From the NCBI GenBank assembly GCA_964621445.1, contig CAZUNO010000008.1:38483-102482 (forward strand): a stretch of 64,000 bases of DNA, written 5' to 3'. The number at the start of each line of letters is the position of its first letter. The first letter of the stretch is position 1. The notes below the pieces were generated by a model. That model saw only the letters and a list, made by a program, of their open reading frames with translations, was not told where the DNA came from and ran no database searches. The position numbers and the translations under genes are program-made. Below, piece by piece: positions 59,783 through 64,000 of this stretch. The DNA comes from CAZUNO01 sp964621445 [NCBI: Candidatus Hadarchaeota archaeon]. GTDB taxonomy: Archaea; CAYQAE01; CAYVLA01.

Positions 59783-61642
59783 ATGGTGACCGCTGAGCGA
59801 GAAAACGAGGAGGAAGGCTACGATGAAAAGAAGGTTAGCTTGGAGGAAGCCATTTCTCGGGTGGAGACCGGGGACCATATATTCATCGGGTCGGCGTGCG
59901 GTGAACCCCAGTACCTCTTGAAGGGGCTGGTCGAGCTCGGTGACCACCTCGCTGACAACGAGATACTGCACGTACATACCCTGGGGGTGGCACCCTACGC
60001 GAAGCCTCGCTATTCGAGCAGGTTTCGATTAAACGCCTACTTCGTGGGCATCAACACTCGGGAAGCGGTGGCCGAGGGAAGAGCGGACTACACCCCGGTG
60101 TTCCTGTCCGAGCTTCCGCTACTTGTGAAAAGAGGAAAGGTGCCCATGGACGTTGCCCTGATCCAGGTAACGCCGCCGGACGAGCATGGGTTCTGTAGTC
60201 TCGGGGTGTCAGTTGAGATGACAAAGACGGCCGCCGAGACCTGCGACTTCGTTATCGCCCAGGTAAATAATGAAATGCCCAGGGTACTGGGTGACAGCTT
60301 CATACACGTGGACGACATCGATCTCCTGGTAGAACACGACGAGCAGATTCTGGAATCTCCCCCCTCCCAGCAGGACATCGTGTCCGAGCGGATAGCCAAT
60401 CACGTGTCGGAGTTGGTTGACGATGAATCAACTCTGCAGATAGGGATCGGGAGGGTACCTGATGCGGTTCTGAACGCCCTGGATGATAAAAATGATCTGG
60501 GAATTCACACCGAGCTTCTTACCGAAGGGGTGGTGGATCTGGTGGAGAAGGGGGTCATCACCTGCGAGAAAAAAACCGTTAACAGGGGAAAGATAATCGC
60601 CTCCTTTGCCATGGGTACCAAAAGGCTGTACGACTTCATCGATAACAATCCCATGGTTGAATTCTACGAGTCCGATTACGTCAATGATCCCCATGTGATA
60701 TCCCGGCATGATAACATGGTGGCCATCAACCAGGCGCTAGAGGTGGACCTCACCGGCCAGGTCTGCTCCGACTCGCTGGGCTACAAATTCTACAGCGGCC
60801 TGGGAGGACAGGCGGATTTCATGAGGGGGGCAAAGCTTTCCAGGAATGGAAAGGCGATAACGGTGATACCCTCCACGGCAAAGGAGGGTACAATATCGAG
60901 GATACGTTCCCTTCTAAGTGAGGGTGCCGGCGTGGTCCTTACCAGGGGTGACGCGGATTACGTGGTCACCGAGTATGGAACTGCACGGCTGGGTGGCCGT
61001 ACCATCCGGGAAAGAGCACTGGGCCTGATCAACATTTCCCATCCCAAATTTAGAAACGAGCTCCTCCAGTGGGCCAAGGAGCACCATTACGTTCCTCTCG
61101 AGGTTCTGCCATTTCCCGAGGTGGAGTATCCCAAGGAACTGGAGAAGAAGGTGCAGCTCAAGGGCGGTATACAGATACAGCTACGGCCAATTAAGCCCTC
61201 GGACGCCACCATGAAACACCATCTTTTCTACTCCCTTTCCAAACAGGCGGTGGTGCATCGCTATCTGGGCCACATGAAGACCATGCCCATGAAGCGGATA
61301 TGGCCTTACGTGACCGTGGATTACGAGAACGAGATGAACATAGTGGCCACGGTTGAGGAGGAGGGTAACGAGGATCTGATAGCAATAGGTAGTTACGTTA
61401 GCATTCCTAACACCGAAAAGGCGGAGGTGGCGCTTGTGGTCAGGGATGACTGGCAGAACAAGGGGCTGGGCACGAAGATGCTGGAGTACCTTGTCGAGGT
61501 CGCCAAGGATAAGGGATTTGAGGGATTCACCGCCTGGGTCCTGAGCGATAATGACCGCATGATGCACGTGTTTAAGAAGCTGGGCTATGATGTTCAATAC
61601 AGGCTCGAGGGCAACGTATACCATGTTGAGATCGAGTTCTAG
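59783..61642 (+). CDS. Acetyl-CoA hydrolase/CoA-transferase fused to a GNAT acetyltransferase domain
   Basis: 619 residues. Residues 1-440 form a class I CoA-transferase of the acetyl-CoA hydrolase/4-hydroxybutyrate CoA-transferase type: VTPPDEHGFCSLGVSVE, and GIHTELLTEGVVDLVEKG with the catalytic Glu near 244; later YSGLGGQADFMRGAKLSRNG. Residues about 450-619 form a GNAT domain with VRDDWQNKGLGTKMLEYLVE binding acetyl-CoA. Similar fusions are known in other prokaryotes. It may move CoA between acids and use the acetyl group for modification, or acetylate itself or its neighbours. Divergent from the ligase gene, across a palindrome. Confidence 0.92.
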   Translation: MVTAERENEEEGYDEKKVSLEEAISRVETGDHIFIGSACGEPQYLLKGLVELGDHLADNEILHVHTLGVAPYAKPRYSSRFRLNAYFVGINTREAVAEGRADYTPVFLSELPLLVKRGKVPMDVALIQVTPPDEHGFCSLGVSVEMTKTAAETCDFVIAQVNNEMPRVLGDSFIHVDDIDLLVEHDEQILESPPSQQDIVSERIANHVSELVDDESTLQIGIGRVPDAVLNALDDKNDLGIHTELLTEGVVDLVEKGVITCEKKTVNRGKIIASFAMGTKRLYDFIDNNPMVEFYESDYVNDPHVISRHDNMVAINQALEVDLTGQVCSDSLGYKFYSGLGGQADFMRGAKLSRNGKAITVIPSTAKEGTISRIRSLLSEGAGVVLTRGDADYVVTEYGTARLGGRTIRERALGLINISHPKFRNELLQWAKEHHYVPLEVLPFPEVEYPKELEKKVQLKGGIQIQLRPIKPSDATMKHHLFYSLSKQAVVHRYLGHMKTMPMKRIWPYVTVDYENEMNIVATVEEEGNEDLIAIGSYVSIPNTEKAEVALVVRDDWQNKGLGTKMLEYLVEVAKDKGFEGFTAWVLSDNDRMMHVFKKLGYDVQYRLEGNVYHVEIEF

Positions 61643-61643
61643 T

Positions 61644-62483
61644 TCAGAACCCGTTGGGTCTCTCGAACTCTCTTCGTACGTTTTCGATCTTCTCCCCCAC
61701 TATCTCGATATCACTAAGGTGAGAGGTCCCAAGACCCCGCTGTTCGGCGAGACGTAGGTACTTGACCTCCCCCGGATCAATGCCCATTACCGAGGCTGCG
61801 ACGGAGTCTACTGCCACCATATCACGGCCGCCGATTATCAAGTTCATCTTTATGGGCCTGCCGTGGACCTCCTCGACCTCAGCCCCGACGAGGCCGTCCA
61901 CGATATTGAGGGCTATCTTCTCGTTAAATATGGAGGCCAGGTCAACTATCTTCTCGTTGATACGGGAATGCATAACGCTCTTCGGAAGCATCATCCCCAT
62001 GAGATTCTTCATGCACAGGGTAACCAGGCTCAGGTGATGGACCTTCATCTTGGGTATATTTACGATGACATCGCTTTTCAAAGCCGTCTTGGCAATTCCT
62101 GCCTCCTTAAGGGCGGTACCTTTGGTTATCTCTACACTTACCCTCTTGTCCTGGTTGAGATCTACCAGCTCAACCTGCTTCTCCTCGGCGACGGCGTCTA
62201 TGCCTATCAACTGGAATGCACGGCTTGTGTTACCGGCACCACCCTCCCCGATAATTATCTCTGCTCCCGAATCCCCAAGCTGGTCTATAACCGCCGAGAC
62301 TATCCGGGGGTCGGTGGTCACCCCCGAATCCGGGGTCTTGGAGCTTATGCAATTGGGCTTTAAAAGCACCCTCTGCCCGGAACCGGCTATCCGTTCGCAA
62401 TTCAGGATCTGGAATATCTCCCTTATCATGTCGTCTGGATCTTGACCCTCCACTATGGCCACGCGTGATTTGGTTAAGGTCAT
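61644..62483 (-). CDS. DUF362 family protein
   Basis: 279 residues, cytosolic. RVLLKPNCISSKTPDSGVTT, DSGAEIIIGEGGAGNT, IVNIPKMKVHHLSLVTLCMK and KNLMGMMLPK are the conserved blocks of DUF362, a family often joined to ferredoxin domains; no Cys cluster is present here. Function unknown; iron-sulfur or redox roles are suspected for relatives. It converges on the CoA-transferase gene with a 1-base gap. A TATA box ATATATAGT on the minus strand lies at 62514-62522. Confidence 0.88.
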   Translation of the reverse strand: MTLTKSRVAIVEGQDPDDMIREIFQILNCERIAGSGQRVLLKPNCISSKTPDSGVTTDPRIVSAVIDQLGDSGAEIIIGEGGAGNTSRAFQLIGIDAVAEEKQVELVDLNQDKRVSVEITKGTALKEAGIAKTALKSDVIVNIPKMKVHHLSLVTLCMKNLMGMMLPKSVMHSRINEKIVDLASIFNEKIALNIVDGLVGAEVEEVHGRPIKMNLIIGGRDMVAVDSVAASVMGIDPGEVKYLRLAEQRGLGTSHLSDIEIVGEKIENVRREFERPNGF

Positions 62484-62513
62484 CCTTGTTCCCTTCCAGG
62501 TTTTTCAAGAAGA

Positions 62514-62522
62514 CTATATATG
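62514..62522 (-). promoter_or_regulatory. TATA box of the DUF362 gene
   Basis: Minus-strand CATATATAG, centred about 35 bases before the ATG. Confidence 0.45.
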
Positions 62523-62594
62523 GGGATAAGAAAAAGGTGTCCATTTGTAGGGGATTTCGAACTTTCGGGACGCGAGGGGGGCCTAGCAGTTTAG

Positions 62595-62903
62595 ATGAAA
62601 TATGGCCAATACCTCTCCATCCTTTCCATCCATGCTCGTATAGGTATCTATTGCCTCTCCCATTTTCTGGCAAACCCGCTCTATTCCCCTTTCCTCGGGA
62701 ACTGGGAGGGCTCCGTACTTGTCGGGTCCTGTTCCAGGAAGGGTGGACGATACATCCTCAGCGTGGTTGATACCGAGGCCCATGATCGGGTGCCGGTAAG
62801 GATTGTATTTCAGGGAGTCAAATCACCGGAGCTTGGGGATGGCGCGTTTTGTGCTCGCGAGATATCCACGACCACAATACCTTTGAAAAGCCGGACTTGG
62901 TAA
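62595..62903 (+). CDS. Possible small protein, doubtful
   Basis: An open frame of 102 codons in the 434-base gap between two minus-strand genes. Residues 38-95 (GSVLVGSCSRKGGRYILSVV and RVPVRIVFQGVKSPELGDGA) look like a beta-rich, OB-like protein. The N-terminal part is Cys- and Ser-rich and less convincing, so translation may begin inside. The opposite strand has a competing frame at 62583-62783 (GALPVPEERGIERVCQKMGE). At most one of them is real. No ribosome binding site decides. Confidence 0.3.
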   Translation: MKYGQYLSILSIHARIGIYCLSHFLANPLYSPFLGNWEGSVLVGSCSRKGGRYILSVVDTEAHDRVPVRIVFQGVKSPELGDGAFCAREISTTTIPLKSRTW

Positions 62904-62917
62904 AGCCGAGCCCCCCT

Positions 62918-63661
62918 TCATCTCTTTGATATCTCGAGCCCCTGGTCATCGATTACCGCGTTCAGACTATTCTGAAAGTTGCGGGGTGACCGGACGAAGG
63001 CCAAATACTCGGAAAGGGCCTCCGAGGAATTAACTGAGTTGTGTGCCAAAACTAGGCCTCCCTCTTTGAGGGAATTAAGGGAGGACTGCAATATATCTAA
63101 ATAAATGGATTTACCCTTGGCCCCCTTTCCATTGGCATCAAGATATAGTAGATCGATCTCTCCCTGAAAATTCTTCAACCATTTCACGCCATCCGCGTGA
63201 ACGATCTCAAATTGGTCCGGGGGAGCGATTCTTGCAACGTTGTTCCTTGCTCGTTTGGCTTCGCTTTTTCTTATCTCTATGCCTATGGATCTGCATGCTT
63301 GGTAGCATGAACCGGGCCCGATGGCTGCTCCGGCATTGCTTATGAACGTGAATCCGCAAAAGATGCCTACCGCCACCATGATCTTGGGCTGGGATATGGC
63401 GTTTACGGCGTACAGCAGGCGCTGCATACGCGGGGTTATGGCCGTCCATGGGATATCGAATTGGTCCTGAACCGACTTGCGCATGGCCATCATTTTGCCA
63501 CTGTCATACATTGTATGGGGTATGATGCTGGCTGAGGCCAGGGCCTCCAGGCAATCATGGACTATTGATTCCTCTCTGCTCAGCGGCTCCAGCTTTTGGT
63601 GGGGATTCCTCCAATCCATATGGTATTCGTTCCAGTCTGGGGCTCTATGGGTCAATGCCAT
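62918..63661 (-). CDS. Class I methyltransferase-like protein (O-methyltransferase group)
   Basis: 247 residues. A helical lid at 20-80 is followed by a Rossmann-like core: KIMVAVGIFCGFTFISNAGA in the place of motif I, IGIEIRKSEAKRARNNVARI, then VHADGVKWLKNFQGEIDLLY and LDANGKGAKGKSIYLDILQS with the metal-loop Asp typical of catechol-type O-methyltransferases. The glycine-rich loop is unusual (GIFCGFTF in place of E-x-G-x-x-x-G), so SAM binding should be tested. Substrate unknown. It converges on the doubtful gene. Confidence 0.7.
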   Translation of the reverse strand: MALTHRAPDWNEYHMDWRNPHQKLEPLSREESIVHDCLEALASASIIPHTMYDSGKMMAMRKSVQDQFDIPWTAITPRMQRLLYAVNAISQPKIMVAVGIFCGFTFISNAGAAIGPGSCYQACRSIGIEIRKSEAKRARNNVARIAPPDQFEIVHADGVKWLKNFQGEIDLLYLDANGKGAKGKSIYLDILQSSLNSLKEGGLVLAHNSVNSSEALSEYLAFVRSPRNFQNSLNAVIDDQGLEISKR

Positions 63662-63946
63662 GATTCACACCCTTCGGGAGTCCAATAAGGCGAGCCAATA
63701 AAAATAGAAATCTATTCACCGTGGATCGAATGGGGTTTACTGTACGAGGAAGGTCACCCAAAGGATGATGAGATCATGCATCTATTGATGCAATGTGCCT
63801 CAGTTATCTCTTACCCACCCGACGGTGCGTCCGGGAAACACCATTTCCCCCAGCTCCCTGTGGAGGGATTAGGCCCCATGATCGATCCTGTGCAAAAATG
63901 AAAAAAAAAGGAAAAAAATGAAAATTGGGGTTTTGTGTGTCTGTGT
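63662..63946. other. Intergenic region with poly-A/T tract
   Basis: No gene seen. A minus-strand AT-rich box near 63700-63710 (CTATTTTTATT) can be the promoter of the methyltransferase-like gene. The rest holds a long A-rich tract described separately. Confidence 0.5.
63895..63925 (-). terminator. Poly-U type terminator
   Basis: On the minus strand this is several runs of 4 to 9 T separated by short breaks, beginning about 22 bases after the stop of the partial gene at the right edge. Archaeal RNA polymerase stops at such T-runs without a stem. Confidence 0.6.
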
Positions 63947-64000
63947 CTAGTTCCTTCTTTTGAGAAGGCCGATACAGAACAGTGCAGCTATGCTAGGTAG
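63947..64000 (-). CDS. C-terminal membrane anchor of a probable exported protein, partial
   Basis: Only the last 17 codons are present, ending LPSIAALFCIGLLKRRN then TAG. A short hydrophobic helix followed by Lys-Arg-Arg is the standard end of archaeal surface proteins with PGF- or PEF-type sorting signals, or of simple tail anchors. The sorting motif itself would be outside the window. A poly-T terminator follows on the same strand, which supports a real gene end. Confidence 0.5.
   Translation of the reverse strand, partial: LPSIAALFCIGLLKRRN

Overview
The window is archaeal. It carries a euryarchaeal-order ribosomal protein cluster with archaeal-only members (L14e, L18, L19e, L32e, L34e, S4e, RNase P protein Rnp1, aIF1 and Cbf5), sn-glycerol-1-phosphate dehydrogenase for archaeal lipids, aCPSF1/FttA, SepF and archaeal TruD and Pth2. 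Starts are a mix of ATG, GTG and TTG, with purine-rich ribosome binding sites inside operons and TATA boxes about 25-30 bases before first genes. Gene content fits a euryarchaeon, perhaps Thermoplasmatota. That placement is inference and was not tested against any database. Both edges cut genes: a flavoprotein start at the left and the C-terminal membrane anchor of a probable exported protein at the right.

Layout. 0.1-14.5 kb is housekeeping: Pth2, TruD, SepF, FttA, a DUF63 membrane protein, EgsA, a Cys-rich UPF0179 protein, an FKBP, two secreted or membrane proteins of unknown role, a nuclease-fold protein, SerRS, a cyclophilin-like protein and a dUTPase/dCTP deaminase homologue. 14.6-31.2 kb is one nearly unbroken plus-strand translation and secretion operon, from L3 to Cbf5, including SecY and an EMC3/YidC-like insertase. 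A methyltransferase and a tRNA-Ser(GGA) follow; the tRNA appears to hold two introns. 32.0-40.9 kb is a three-gene minus-strand operon: a polytopic membrane protein ending in an McrB-like AAA+ domain, a 1655-residue protein with about fifteen fibronectin type III modules, and a McrC/DUF2357-like protein without a recognisable nuclease site. This is the best candidate for an undescribed system.

41-46.7 kb holds an FmdE-like metalloprotein divergent from the nickel regulator NikR, a K+-dependent-type membrane pyrophosphatase, DNA polymerase X with a PHP domain, and a zinc-ribbon protein. 46.7-49.1 kb is a gene-poor island with two near-identical 126-base direct repeats and palindromes. 49.1-55.4 kb is accessory: an AbrB-like protein, a membrane-anchored transglutaminase-like protein, a cation/calcium antiporter family member, an exported amidotransferase-like protein, a MIP18-family Fe-S protein and a polytopic membrane protein preceded by clustered palindromes. 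55.4-63.7 kb holds the GMP synthase ATPase subunit and an acyl-CoA energy group (ADP-forming acetate-CoA ligase, DRTGG protein, CoA-transferase fused to a GNAT domain), then a DUF362 protein and a methyltransferase-like protein.

Together the pyrophosphatase, the ADP-forming ligase and the CoA-transferase suggest an organism that saves energy from pyrophosphate and acyl-CoA thioesters, such as a fermenter of amino or organic acids. This is inference from gene content.
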